The notes: generated from the sequence alone by a model not told the origin. Shown: positions 10,301 to 19,133, counted from the first letter of the stretch. The stretch: 64,000 nt of DNA from Pseudomonas sp. ok272 (GCF_900109995.1 NZ_FOCB01000002.1:76247-140246); one strand, 5' to 3'. Program-made: numbers and translations.

Positions 10301-12104
10301 CACCGGGGTCAAAACCCTGGGCCTGTACCTGATTGGCGAACACGCGAGCGGCCCGCAGATTCTGTATGCGCCTTACGACCAGGCACTGGGCATTGCCGAG
10401 TACGAGAGCGAGGCCCAGGTGATCCGTGCCATCAACCAGAGCGGCGCGTTGCAGGACCTGGTCATCCGACGACTGCCGGCCCCGCACCAGGCTGCTTACC
10501 GAAACCTGCTGAGCAGCACCGCCGAGGCCGGTATTCAACTGGGCACCAATGCCATCGAGGGCAATCTGTTGCACCAGTTGTTCATCGACAACAACGAACT
10601 GCTGTCACACCTGCTCGCCCGTCAGCCTGATGGCCCCACAGCCGATGATTGGGAGATGCTCAAGACCGTGTTCTCCACGGGCGTCAAGTTCGGCCTGCGA
10701 TTTTTGCCGGGCAAGCTGGCAATTCCACTGATCCTTTGGCAAAGCTATACGTCCTTCAAGGCGTCCGCCGAAGCCCTGCAAGACCATCACTGGAAAACCG
10801 CGCTCTACAGCTTCATCAACGGCATGGCGCAATTGGCGATGGTGGGCAAGGTGATGCATGAACACAGCGCATCTCCCCCGCAGGACCACACCATCGACGT
10901 CACGGCCCCCGCCCGCACCCGGTTGCAGCCGTTCGAGGCCAGCGACGTGGTGTTGTCAGGAACCCAGGCCGCTGACGGTACGTTTCGCGATGACAAGACC
11001 GCGTTTCACTATGCCCCCGTAGAGGGCAAGGTGTACCGAATCGACAAGCGCCGGGTGGCACCGCGCATCGTCAATGAGCACCATCAAGGACCGTACGTGC
11101 AGAACACCGGCACTCGCTGGGCACTGGACCCCGACGTGCATACCGTTCACTTCGGCAAGGCCATGTCGACGTTACGCAACCGGCAACAGTCCCGGACCCA
11201 GGCCATGGTGCGCGAGTTCATTAACGTCGAAGCGCGGGGCATGGACGCCATTCGGCGACTGTATCCGGACCGTGCCAGGCAGATCGTGCAGGCCCTGGAC
11301 CTGGCACGGTTCTATGCGTTCAACAGCTTGCACAATCTGGCCATGATGAAAGACAACGTTGTCGACTCACGCCTGGAACCGTTCTTCAAAGAGTTCTTTG
11401 ATGTCGAGGAGGTCGATGAAACCCTCCTGAAAAAGATCAAGACGGTCATTGTCCCGGTGTGCCAGGCATTGGTGGACCCGACACTGGACCAACTGGACCA
11501 CTCGCGCTTCGTTGTCGGCGCCGCTCAAGCCGCGGGTGAGGGCATCATCGCCTTTGTCGTCGGTGAAGACGCACAACAAACGGTGCACTTCACCCAATAC
11601 TTCTTCGACCAACAACTGAGTCTGTACGACAACCTGCTAACCGAACCCTTTGATATCGCGACCCACGCGCAAGCCGCCACATTGATCCATGAATTTACCC
11701 ATCTGTTTTCCGACACCTTTGACATTGCATCACTGGAGTCCAGAAGACCGTTCACCGACCTGATCTCGACCAACACCTCGCCCGACCGTGAACTCAAAGA
11801 CCTGCAGCAAAGCTTCCAGCGCAAGGCGTTGTCATTACAGACACCGAGTGAGGAGTTGTTTACGTCCTGGAATCAAAAGAAGGGCATCTGGGAGGACTTT
11901 GATGAGTTATCGGGCACCCGAAAATTGCGTGCCGCGATCAAGTCTGCAACCGGCACCCGCAGCCTGGAGGCGGCTCGCCGGGCGTTTCTTGACCCGACCT
12001 CCCCCGTTCGCCGGATTGACACCATCCTGCGCAATGCCGACTCGGTCACGCGCCTGATCTGTGAGATGGGTCGCCGACTCGACTCGCGGGAGACCTCGGT
12101 CTGA
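7338..12104 (+). CDS. Dermonecrotic-toxin-like giant protein, tandem paralogue
   Basis: This 1,588-residue paralogue of the gene at 2285 aligns along its whole length: LFFPEALQDIK at the start, VNGFRPD-type blocks in the middle, KAMSTLRNR and LDQLDHSRFVVG late, and DSVTRLICEMGRRLDS at the end. The HExxH motif is H1451-E-F-T-H1455 with Asp at 1462, again an aspzincin-like pattern (DTFD here, GAID in the paralogue). A Pro/Ser-rich insert near residues 213-227, encoded by a C-rich tract at 7985-8020, is absent from the paralogue. There is no signal peptide. The divergence of the two copies suggests an old tandem duplication with possible specialisation of targets. The toxin role is inferred. Confidence 0.8.
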   Translation: MPDAPLPLFFPEALQDIKVLSPRLRAMSFSLMDLAWLRNVELASHLLRSSQVHPMVVESLALTIADGPPEPLTGSFILHPTPVDQGAVLYTPYGGLLKFDDLPTLIQAVSATLQDTTARVDLLSFLPIDRRTALDNRTSFTLTRHLIDGQVFVHQLEALQQSHRRNVTLMRDQLDRLPTLTTMLNQLFNSALSQHFPGLDQRYTRVSYWPEPPSTDPSSPSPSATRHPVDPEPLADALLRSYLHPTWPITLVRQYAHPQQVSATHDPVHQQQWENALTFISAHLPSMLIYLLQAYWAADASQGLSRRRLFAQAMSDKARMDLLLKRQDAIITPTHSQALTALLDLDKRPSALQAQKIRLWEHPEHFVELAGSLMLISDCTAYMYTQHSGLQVLRNDEDVKRTLSAMATANGHEDELYSLLTLRERDIFLGFDQPDVSGEPIVGPVFQELVDAIIAKHKDNIVYALQTCRNSDAVFDLQGVFDQALDVRSLFDNHLLQAPASTRWHTGPASPGADRPSIVRVVEAALSIKKFHSVQAPLDLKIAASASISDEQQRALLESIKPELAHAMSVGIRGEAILRLLTHTLQADEKAIIDSALNPDKPTRLQRSKVNGFRPDVWSLTLVCPQEPDLIPLANCFLLTARGGLDVATSGRVILWTPGNGLESFSSVDSAKAQLHRYLQDQVKRFVLLENLPRSQVHSHCAYTLGAFRLIERNLLQDRQQSAIEQYLDERKYWRSRNVPDANPLTDPRPLKSAPTALNLMRATQIAEAIITQQSLPIWLATASRHDVQRHAELLEQYRLSVKDGKDYLHDIPSLTDYVREQLQTRLQRRFPGVALDPQQIYLTPRLDAGATARTLTDFALSPAPATQGIEFTITSALSQALPSGLDLPAIRQLIRQLNITTAYQQRLTDNLASTATSFATRQRRFTKQLPWQVLLHAHALMLQEKLSARGLALLQQVLDMPDARARKTVPGAHAIVRPLELIATQGATGVKTLGLYLIGEHASGPQILYAPYDQALGIAEYESEAQVIRAINQSGALQDLVIRRLPAPHQAAYRNLLSSTAEAGIQLGTNAIEGNLLHQLFIDNNELLSHLLARQPDGPTADDWEMLKTVFSTGVKFGLRFLPGKLAIPLILWQSYTSFKASAEALQDHHWKTALYSFINGMAQLAMVGKVMHEHSASPPQDHTIDVTAPARTRLQPFEASDVVLSGTQAADGTFRDDKTAFHYAPVEGKVYRIDKRRVAPRIVNEHHQGPYVQNTGTRWALDPDVHTVHFGKAMSTLRNRQQSRTQAMVREFINVEARGMDAIRRLYPDRARQIVQALDLARFYAFNSLHNLAMMKDNVVDSRLEPFFKEFFDVEEVDETLLKKIKTVIVPVCQALVDPTLDQLDHSRFVVGAAQAAGEGIIAFVVGEDAQQTVHFTQYFFDQQLSLYDNLLTEPFDIATHAQAATLIHEFTHLFSDTFDIASLESRRPFTDLISTNTSPDRELKDLQQSFQRKALSLQTPSEELFTSWNQKKGIWEDFDELSGTRKLRAAIKSATGTRSLEAARRAFLDPTSPVRRIDTILRNADSVTRLICEMGRRLDSRETSV

Positions 12105-12131
12105 CACCCGTGTAAACGCCTGGCCAGGGGC

Positions 12132-12195
12132 CAATGCGGTTCGCTTAAGGGCGTCTCAACCTACAAACAGCCGGTGGCGAGCTCGCTCACGCTGG
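12132..12195. repeat. Degenerate relative of the 94-bp REP-carrying element
   Basis: CAATGCGGTTCGCTTAAGGG followed by CGTC resembles the right end of the 7120-7213 element read on the other strand (TAATGCTGTTCACTCAAGGG then CGTC). A decayed ggtggcgagctcgctcac REP core follows. The far end and any target duplication are not recognisable. It lies just downstream of the second toxin gene; the rest of the 12105-12359 gap shows nothing clear. Confidence 0.45.
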
Positions 12196-12359
12196 ACGCT
12201 GCCCGGCCCGGCCCGGAAAAAACCACGAATCACCGCCCGCTGACATGGAATCGACAAATTTTCTACATTCTGGGCTTCATCATTGGCGCGGCTCATACGT
12301 CATCACCTATGAGAGTGCCCATGACCTTTGCTGATCAGGCCTTGAACAGGAGTGTTTGT

Positions 12360-12740
12360 ATGTACAACTCGCAATTGCCAACGGACGGTAACCCTATGCC
12401 ACTGGGTGCTTCGCTGACTCGGGATCCCCACGTGTTCGACAAAAAAACCGAGCACCACAGTAACGAACGTATCCGTCAGTTGCTCAAGCACTTCGGCCTG
12501 CGTACCAGTCTGATCCGCCTGAAAGTCATTGACGCGCTACTGACGGCCAGTGAAGCCGGGCACCCGCTGGGCGTGCGCGGCGTGCACACGCAGCTGCTGG
12601 AGCTGGACATTCCCTTGTCCTTTCTCAGCGTGCGCGAAGTGCTCAAGCGACTGTGCAGCGAAGGGGTGCTTGAGTTGAACCCGGACAAGAGCTACAGCCT
12701 GCATCCACAGGCCGCCGTCGTGTTCTACGCGCACCCGTGA
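12360..12740 (+). CDS. Fur-like winged-helix regulator (Fe/Zn uptake regulation-like)
   Basis: This 126-residue protein has a core (SNERIRQLLKHFGLRTSLIR, then KVIDALL, HTQLLELD and SVREVLKRLCSEGVLEL) that looks like the N-terminal winged helix of Fur-family repressors. The C-terminal metal-binding dimerisation domain with its His/Cys sites is largely missing, so it may bind DNA without a normal metal switch. The ATG at 12360 is chosen because AGGAG lies 7 nt upstream; a longer in-frame extension to 12174 has no such signal. It stands alone between the toxin locus and the copper remnant. The family call is moderate; the metal and target genes are unknown. Confidence 0.65.
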   Translation: MYNSQLPTDGNPMPLGASLTRDPHVFDKKTEHHSNERIRQLLKHFGLRTSLIRLKVIDALLTASEAGHPLGVRGVHTQLLELDIPLSFLSVREVLKRLCSEGVLELNPDKSYSLHPQAAVVFYAHP

Positions 12741-12758
12741 AGCCTGTGCTGGCGTCGC

Positions 12759-12947
12759 TCAGGACTTGACCTTGCGACGCATCACGCCGTTGATCACGAC
12801 CACCAGCACTGCCACGCCAATGGCCACGTACTGGAACAGCTGCTCGCTGATCATTCCGGCGTTCTGCAGGTACGACAGGCCTAACATGATCCCCAGGACC
12901 ACCAGGGAGATCAGAATCGAATATTTCAAACGTTGCGACTGGGTCAT
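12759..12947 (-). CDS. Small inner-membrane protein, two TM segments
   Basis: This 62-residue protein starts MTQSQRLKYSILIS and has two hydrophobic helices (about residues 8-26 and 36-53) ending in a basic tail, RRKVKS. The start at 12947 is supported by CAGGAA 7 nt upstream. An extension to 13004 in the same frame has no ribosome-binding site and polar content. It converges on the Fur-like gene, 18 bp apart. No function is recognised. Length, codon use and ribosome site make it a credible gene. Confidence 0.6.
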   Translation of the reverse strand: MTQSQRLKYSILISLVVLGIMLGLSYLQNAGMISEQLFQYVAIGVAVLVVVINGVMRRKVKS

Positions 12948-13046
12948 TGAAGGTTCCTGAACCTGAAGAGATGTATCCGGTTTGTCTCGGCTCGCCCACC
13001 ACATCTCTACGTTCGCTTGAGGATGAGCGGCAGCGAGCGGGAGCCC

Positions 13047-13940
13047 ATGTTACAGCCCATAAAGGATTTTGGCTCCCCAGGTTCACGACGATCATCGCGC
13101 AGCCGGCGCCCCCATGGGGCCTGGCAAACCTGTAATCCTCGCCTCAGTTTCCTGACAACCTGGGCGATCAGCGCCGATACAGCGCCCTCCTCGCTGACGG
13201 GCACCGAGTTCGACCTGTGGATCGGCGAAGCACCGGCCAATTTCAACGCTACGCCACGTAATGCCATGACGATCAACGGTGGTCTCCCCGGCCCCTTGCT
13301 GCGCTGGCGCGAAGGCGACACCGTGACCATTCGCGTGCGCAATCGCCTGACGCAGGACGCCGACGACGGCAGCGCCCTGGCCTGGGACATGAGCGGCTGG
13401 ATCGGCGGTGAGATCGGCCGGCTATGGCTGCGCGCCGAGGGTGAGCGCAGCAATGGCCACACCGAAAAAGTCCAAGTCCAGGCGCTGTGGGGCCATGCCA
13501 TCGGCCCGTGGTGGGACGTGGTCAGCGGCGTGCGCCAGGATTTCAAGCCGGGCGCGCCGCACACCTGGACCGCGATTGGCCTGCAAGGCCTGGCTTTGTA
13601 TGATTTTGAAACACAAGCAACCTTCTTCATCGGCGAAAACGGTCAAAATGCGCTCCGCGTGCAAGGCGAGTACGGCATCGTGCTGACCAACCCGTTGATC
13701 CTTCAGCCCAGCGTCGAGGCCAACTTCTACACCCGCACGACCCTGGACGCAGCATCGGTCCGGGGTTGGCCAACACCGAAGCCGGTATGCGCCTACGCGA
13801 TTGAAGTGATCCCCCAGTTTGCCCCCTACACTGGCGTGACCTGGAGCAGCACGTACGGCAACACCGCCGATTACACTGGCCTCGAGGGCGAAAGGCGCAG
13901 CGAAGCGCGATTCGTCGCCGGCCTGCGGCTCTGGTTCTGA
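13047..13940 (+). pseudogene. copA-copB fusion remnant (copper resistance)
   Basis: The frame joins two genes. The segment LTGTEFDLWIGE, then NAMTINGG and PGPLLRWREGDTVTIRVRNR (to about 13362), is the N-terminal cupredoxin part of the periplasmic multicopper oxidase CopA. From DDGSALAWDMSGWIGGEI on it is the C-terminal half of the outer-membrane protein CopB, ending SEARFVAGLRLWF. CopA domains 2-3, its copper ligands and the CopB N-terminus are gone, so a deletion of well over 1 kb fused them. Near 13755-13800 the conserved GIGPGLANTEAGMRLR reads in another frame, implying two compensating single-base indels. A Tat-type leader is not recognisable. It is almost certainly non-functional as an oxidase; a residual barrel fragment cannot be excluded. 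Confidence 0.75.
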
Positions 13941-13974
13941 GCCGATGATCCACACCCATGAAACGAGATTGCCC

Positions 13975-14421
13975 ATGCACACATCATTACGTCTGGCCGC
14001 CCTTGGCGCCCTGTTCATCAGCTCCCTGGCCCAGGCGGCCGAGTTGATTCCCATCGATGTCCACCGCGACGCCAACTGCGGTTGCTGCAAGGCCTGGATC
14101 TCCCACCTGGAAGACAACGGGTTCAAGGTCAACGACCACGTCGAGCCCAACATGAGCGAAGTCAAGCAACGCCTTGGTGTTGCCCCGCGCCTGGCCTCGT
14201 GCCACACCGGCGTGATCAACGGCAAGTTCGTCGAAGGCCACGTCCCGGCCGAGCAAGTGCTGGCCCTGGCCAAGCGCGACGACCTGCTGGGCATGGCCGT
14301 TCCTGGCATGCCGACCGGCTCGCCGGGCATGGAAATGGGCGGTGTGGTCGATGCCTACCAAGTCATCGGCCTGACCAAGAACGGCACCGATGAAGTGATC
14401 GCCGACTACCCGGGCAAGTAA
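13975..14421 (+). CDS. Periplasmic DUF411 (CopG-like) metal-binding protein
   Basis: This 148-residue protein has a signal peptide (MHTSLRLAALGALFISSLAQ, cleaved near AQA-A) followed by the DUF411 signature DANCGCCKAWISHLE, with a CGCC cysteine cluster, and later CHTGVINGKFVEGHVPA. DUF411 proteins commonly sit in copper-resistance operons and are thought to bind or deliver copper in the periplasm. Here the gene is 34 nt downstream of the copA-copB wreck and probably is what remains of that operon. The start at 13975 keeps the signal peptide compact; an in-frame ATG at 13945 is possible. The gene itself looks intact. Confidence 0.8.
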   Translation: MHTSLRLAALGALFISSLAQAAELIPIDVHRDANCGCCKAWISHLEDNGFKVNDHVEPNMSEVKQRLGVAPRLASCHTGVINGKFVEGHVPAEQVLALAKRDDLLGMAVPGMPTGSPGMEMGGVVDAYQVIGLTKNGTDEVIADYPGK

Positions 14422-14855
14422 TGCTGCTGGGTTACCTCGGGCTGTTCCTCGCGGCATTCGGTGCCGCGACCCTGCTGCCGATGCAGTCCGAGGCAGTGCT
14501 GGTCGGCCTGATGCTCAACGGTCAGCACTGGCTGTGGCTGCTGCTGGTGGTCGCCACCGTGGGCAATGTGCTGGGATCGCTGGTGAACTGGTGGCTGGGA
14601 CGCGGGATCGAGCGCTTCAAGGATCGCCGCTGGTTTCCGGTCAAACCGGCGCACCTGGCACGGGCCCGCGAGCACTACCAGCGCTACGGGCACTGGTCGC
14701 TGCTGCTCAGTTGGTTGCCGATCATCGGCGACCCGCTGACCCTGGTGGCCGGAGTAATGCGCGAACCGCTGGGGCGTTTCCTGTTGATCGTCACCCTGGC
14801 CAAGGGGGCCCGTTATGGAGTGTTGGCCCTGGCGACCCTGGGGTGGATGAGCTAA
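14421..14855 (+). CDS. YqaA-like (DedA/SNARE-associated) membrane protein
   Basis: This 144-residue, mostly hydrophobic protein starts at an ATG that shares one base with the TAA of the DUF411 gene, so the two are translationally coupled. The pattern NVLGSLVNWWLGRGIERF, a basic loop, then WLPIIGDPLTLVAGVMREP is typical of YqaA-type relatives of DedA proteins: membrane-embedded, with re-entrant loops and a Gly-Asp-Pro turn. DedA relatives have been linked to lipid-carrier or ion transport, but this branch is uncharacterised. YqaA-like genes often end cop operons in Pseudomonas, which fits the context. Confidence 0.75.
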   Translation: MLLGYLGLFLAAFGAATLLPMQSEAVLVGLMLNGQHWLWLLLVVATVGNVLGSLVNWWLGRGIERFKDRRWFPVKPAHLARAREHYQRYGHWSLLLSWLPIIGDPLTLVAGVMREPLGRFLLIVTLAKGARYGVLALATLGWMS

Positions 14856-14864
14856 AAGTGCCCC

Positions 14865-15090
14865 CTTGGGAGGCTACTCGCGAAGAGGCTGGCCGATCCA
14901 ACATCGATGCCGCCTGACCCACCGCCCTCGCCGGCAAGCCGGGCTCGCTCCCACAGGATCTGGGCCAGACACCGGCTTTGTATTCGCCGCAGATCCCTTG
15001 TAGGAGCGAGGCTTGCCCGCGAAGAAGCCGTCAGCCTCGCCACCCTGGTTGCCTGACACACCGCCATCACGACCAAGCCCGCTGCCACAG
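14865..15090. repeat. Two degenerate REP pairs in a 350-bp intergenic gap
   Basis: A decayed pair spans 14865-14957 (ctactcgcgaag ... cgggctcgctcccacagg). A second begins at 14999 with taggagcgaggcttgcccgc and has a poor partner near 15061-15090. They fill most of the gap between the membrane-protein gene and the hydrolase. No promoter could be fixed, and the rest of 14856-15207 shows nothing else. Confidence 0.7.
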
Positions 15091-15207
15091 TTAGCTCGGT
15101 TGAACACCGGGTCTATGCACTCCAACTGGCCTTAGCCAGCCGCCTGTGGTTAATGTCGCCCTAATCGACACGTCCCAGCATCAGCCGATTTTCAATGGAG
15201 CCCCACC

Positions 15208-16233
<1,026 letters not shown>

Positions 16234-16278
16234 CCTTGCTACCCGGGATCGAACCTGCGGTCACAGAAACACCTGAGC

Positions 16279-16434
16279 ATGTTCCGTCCCCAACATAGCG
16301 TCGAAGCCCTGCGGCGCCTCGGCCTGCCCATGCACAGCCTGAAGTGGATTCGCGGCGGCTTCGACGACAACGCGCTGGCCTCTTATTACAGTCAGCACCG
16401 AGCAAGAAACTCTGCACCTATCGAATCCTCTTGA
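16279..16434 (+). pseudogene. Truncated gene fragment at an island border
   Basis: A 51-codon frame (MFRPQHSVEALRRLGLPMHS, then LKWIRGGFDDNALASYYSQH) has the GC-rich codon use of the host until about 16400, then switches to AT-rich sequence and stops. It has no ribosome-binding site. It looks like a piece of a resident gene cut by the AT-rich insertion that follows. The parent family was not recognised. Confidence 0.3.
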
Positions 16435-16850
16435 AGGCACAGGGCCTATGAACGTCGACCGCTCGTCGGTTCCCCCCCTAGAAAAAATCCTGAACCAACA
16501 TCTATCTCACATAAAGATAAGGCATCTTGCTGATTTATCCCTACACAACTAAAAACCTATACATCCGCACTTCGAACAAAATTAACATAAGTAAAATAAG
16601 TAGATAGCTGCCAACACAAACAAGAAGAGATTCCACTCATACCTCCTCCGAACAATTAGCATCCAAACGTAAGACAGAGCCATCCGAATATCTTGCAGGA
16701 CATTTCCCACTTTAGCGACATACACCTCCTACACCACCCATCATCAAAACCCAACCGCACTTGCAATAAAAACCCTCACAAACTAAACCTAGAACCATCA
16801 CTAAACACCCGCGCCCGGCGATAGTTATCCCTACTACGGAGGCTCGCAAA
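16435..16850. other. AT-rich non-coding start of the ABC-exporter island
   Basis: Base composition drops sharply relative to both sides, and no frame longer than about 30 codons is open on either strand. On the minus strand, short frames with Cys and Gly (28 codons from 16798, 21 codons from about 16723) follow or overlap purine-rich sites such as AGGAGG, but none is convincing. The region probably holds the promoter of the small ORF and ABC genes; no clear core promoter was identified. Confidence 0.4.
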
Positions 16851-16949
16851 ATGAACGCAGCAGATTGCTGGCATTTAATTCAGAACATCATTCAACATTA
16901 CCCGGCGTTAGGAGGCGATTCATGCACACCCATATGGTACAGAGAATAA
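16851..16949 (+). CDS. 32-residue peptide with Gly-Gly motif, coupled to ABC exporter
   Basis: The ATG at 16851 has a strong ribosome-binding site (CGGAGG, 8-nt spacing). The peptide begins MNAADCWHLIQNIIQHYPAL and continues GGDSCTPIWYRE. Its end overlaps the permease gene by 28 nt in another frame, and the permease ribosome site lies inside it, so translation would be coupled. L20-G21-G22 followed by a short polar tail with Cys and Trp resembles a double-glycine leader of a secreted peptide, so it could be a precursor exported by the adjacent transporter. It could equally be a regulatory leader peptide. No family was recognised. Confidence 0.4.
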   Translation: MNAADCWHLIQNIIQHYPALGGDSCTPIWYRE

Positions 16950-17665
16950 TTAAGCTATCGCTACTGTTCATCAAGGAGCAACTCAAAGAGCCCGCCGCAC
17001 TCTTTTGGATGATCATTTCACCGGGAGCTGTCTACTACTTACTCACTTACTCTCGCGGCGGGCTTTCACCTACAACAAGTGACTACTTGGAAAATACCTC
17101 ATGGTTCTACGCTTATATTTCTTCCAGCGTTGCCTTCTTTGGCTTTTCCTTCTACATCATTGGTAGGCGTGAAAGCGGCTTTATACGCTCATTCATCTAC
17201 ACACCTATCGCAAAAGCCATATTTCTCGCCGCCCAACTCTTATCATATTCATTAATATCCATAATTTACTGCACAGTCTTTTATCTGCTAACCCGCTTCT
17301 CTTTCGAGACCACCGACAATGGCAACTACTGGACGATCACCGGCCGATTCTATATCTGCTACTTACTGTTCTGCATACCAGGAGCACTACTGACATTAGC
17401 GCCCATGAATTTTCAGAACGCCAACACCGTATTCTCTATAAGCTCTTTCACAATGTTAGTACTCGGGCTGCTTAGCACTCGACAAACTCACCCAGCAATA
17501 GACTTTGCAAACACGCTCAACCCCTTATGGCTTGCCAAGCAAATAATGACTGGGGGCACTGCAGAACACTCAACTTTGATTTTTGGAACACTTGTCGTCT
17601 TTACGGGTACTTTCCTGGCAACGGCATTCTATTTGCGAATAAACCCTATCTGGAGTCGCTATTAA
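16922..17665 (+). CDS. ABC-2 type transporter permease
   Basis: This 247-residue protein has about six hydrophobic segments and no signal peptide. It begins with a short cytoplasmic stretch (MHTHMVQRIIKLSLLFIKEQ) and then the first membrane helix, as in ABC-2 exporter permeases. AGGAGG lies 6 nt before the ATG at 16922, which decides this start over an upstream in-frame ATG at 16865. Its TAA overlaps the start of the ATPase gene. Codon use is AT-richer than the neighbours, indicating transfer. The substrate is unknown; the 32-residue peptide just upstream is the nearest candidate. Confidence 0.8.
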   Translation: MHTHMVQRIIKLSLLFIKEQLKEPAALFWMIISPGAVYYLLTYSRGGLSPTTSDYLENTSWFYAYISSSVAFFGFSFYIIGRRESGFIRSFIYTPIAKAIFLAAQLLSYSLISIIYCTVFYLLTRFSFETTDNGNYWTITGRFYICYLLFCIPGALLTLAPMNFQNANTVFSISSFTMLVLGLLSTRQTHPAIDFANTLNPLWLAKQIMTGGTAEHSTLIFGTLVVFTGTFLATAFYLRINPIWSRY

Positions 17666-18384
17666 TGAACGCATTAAGCATCGACTCCTTATATTTTGGC
17701 TATCCTGAAAAACGGCTATTCAGCAACGCCAGCCTGCAGATAAACTCAGGCTCAATCACTGGATTATTGGGCCCCAATGGCTCAGGAAAAACCACCTTAT
17801 TCGATATAATTTGTGGACTCAGAGAAGTCCACAAAGGTTGTCTTCGCCATGAATTTTCAAGCCAACTCTATCTTTCGCAGACGATCATGACTCCAGCAGC
17901 ACTGCGCATGTTCGATATATTCAGGATGATTACATTGCTGTGCTCGCCCTCCTCCGTCACCCAAGCACAGGCGATAGAAAAACTTAGAGTTTGGTGTCCT
18001 GAGATTGTTGGACGATACAAAGAAATCTGGAGAAAAAAATCCTCGGTATGCAGTTATGGTGAAAAACGTTGGTTTTTTACGCTTTCACTGCTGGCCGTTG
18101 AAGCCGATTTAGTGATATTGGATGAGCCCACAGCGGGAGTGGATCCTGAGTTTAGGTACTATATCTGGCGATGTCTGCAGGGCGCAGCAAAAGAGGGCAT
18201 GGCTATTTTCGTGTCGTCGCACAACGTAGAAGAAGTATCGAATAACTGCGACAGTTTTTACATGATCACTCAGCAGCAATTCAAAGCCTTTAGATCAGGA
18301 GAAACATTTATGAAACAGTACGGTGCACGTACCTTAGATGAGGCATTCGTTCGCGCCGCCGCCGAAACAACGGATTCAGGCTGA
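17665..18384 (+). CDS. ABC transporter ATP-binding protein
   Basis: This 239-residue single ATPase domain has Walker A at 36-44 (GPNGSGKTT), a divergent signature loop (CSYGEKRWFF in place of LSGGQ), Walker B with catalytic Glu (ADLVILDEPTAGVDPE) and an H-loop in SSHNVEEV. It starts inside the permease stop (TAATG), so the pair is one operon and should form a half-transporter dimer with two permeases. The unusual signature and AT-rich codon use set it apart from housekeeping ABC proteins here. No downstream gene of the same composition follows. Confidence 0.85.
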   Translation: MNALSIDSLYFGYPEKRLFSNASLQINSGSITGLLGPNGSGKTTLFDIICGLREVHKGCLRHEFSSQLYLSQTIMTPAALRMFDIFRMITLLCSPSSVTQAQAIEKLRVWCPEIVGRYKEIWRKKSSVCSYGEKRWFFTLSLLAVEADLVILDEPTAGVDPEFRYYIWRCLQGAAKEGMAIFVSSHNVEEVSNNCDSFYMITQQQFKAFRSGETFMKQYGARTLDEAFVRAAAETTDSG

Positions 18385-18512
18385 CGCAGAGCCGTTCAAA
18401 CATACTGGACAGTTGCACCCCATCTGTACCGCGACAGCTTCACCTGGCTGTACGGGTCTACTCGCTGGGGGCTCATGATAAAAATGACGCTCCCACTCCC
18501 GGAGCGTTCCTT

Positions 18513-19133
18513 ATGGACCTGGCCACCCTCTCGCTGTTCATCCCCGCGTGCTTCGCCCTGAACATGGCCCCAGGCCCCAATAACCTGTTGTCGGTCAGCA
18601 ACACCACGCGCTATGGCTACCGGCGGGCCTGCACGGCCGGCATCGGGCGCTTGTTGGCGTTTGCCGGGATGATCGCCCTGGCCGCCGCCGGGTTGTCGGT
18701 GGTGCTGCGCACGTCGGAGTGGTTGTTCTACGTGATCAAGATCGTCGGCGCCGCGTACCTGCTGTACCTGGCCTGGCAACTGTGGCGCTCCAACCCGGAG
18801 GCCGAGCGGGCGGTGAGTGGTGGTTCAATCGGCGTGCTGGCCCTGGCGCGGCAGGAGTTCCTCGTAGCCGCCGGCAACCCGAAGGCGATCCTCCTGTTCA
18901 CCGCGTTCCTGCCGCAGTTCGTCGACCCCGCCCGGCCGATTGGCGCGCAGTTCGCGTTGCTGGGGGCACTGTTCCTGTTGCTCGAATGCGTCGCCATCAG
19001 CGCCTACGCCTACATGGGGCTGCACATGCGCCGCTGGTTCGCCGAACCCCGGGGCAAGCGGATCTTCAACCGTTGCTGCGCCGGGCTGCTGTCGGCGGCG
19101 GCCTCGGTGTTGCTGATGGCCAAACGCGTCTGA
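18513..19133 (+). CDS. LysE/RhtB family amino-acid exporter
   Basis: This 206-residue membrane protein starts MDLATLSLFIPACFALNMAP, then GPNNLLS, the family signature, with about six hydrophobic segments and NPKAILLFTAFLPQF in the fourth. Family members export amino acids or related metabolites through the inner membrane. A GGAG lies just before the ATG. Upstream at about 18405-18430, ctggacag and ctgtacc halves resemble the operator halves often found between MocR-type regulators and LysE genes. The divergent regulator expected there is replaced by the AT-rich island. Substrate unknown. Confidence 0.85.
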   Translation: MDLATLSLFIPACFALNMAPGPNNLLSVSNTTRYGYRRACTAGIGRLLAFAGMIALAAAGLSVVLRTSEWLFYVIKIVGAAYLLYLAWQLWRSNPEAERAVSGGSIGVLALARQEFLVAAGNPKAILLFTAFLPQFVDPARPIGAQFALLGALFLLLECVAISAYAYMGLHMRRWFAEPRGKRIFNRCCAGLLSAAASVLLMAKRV

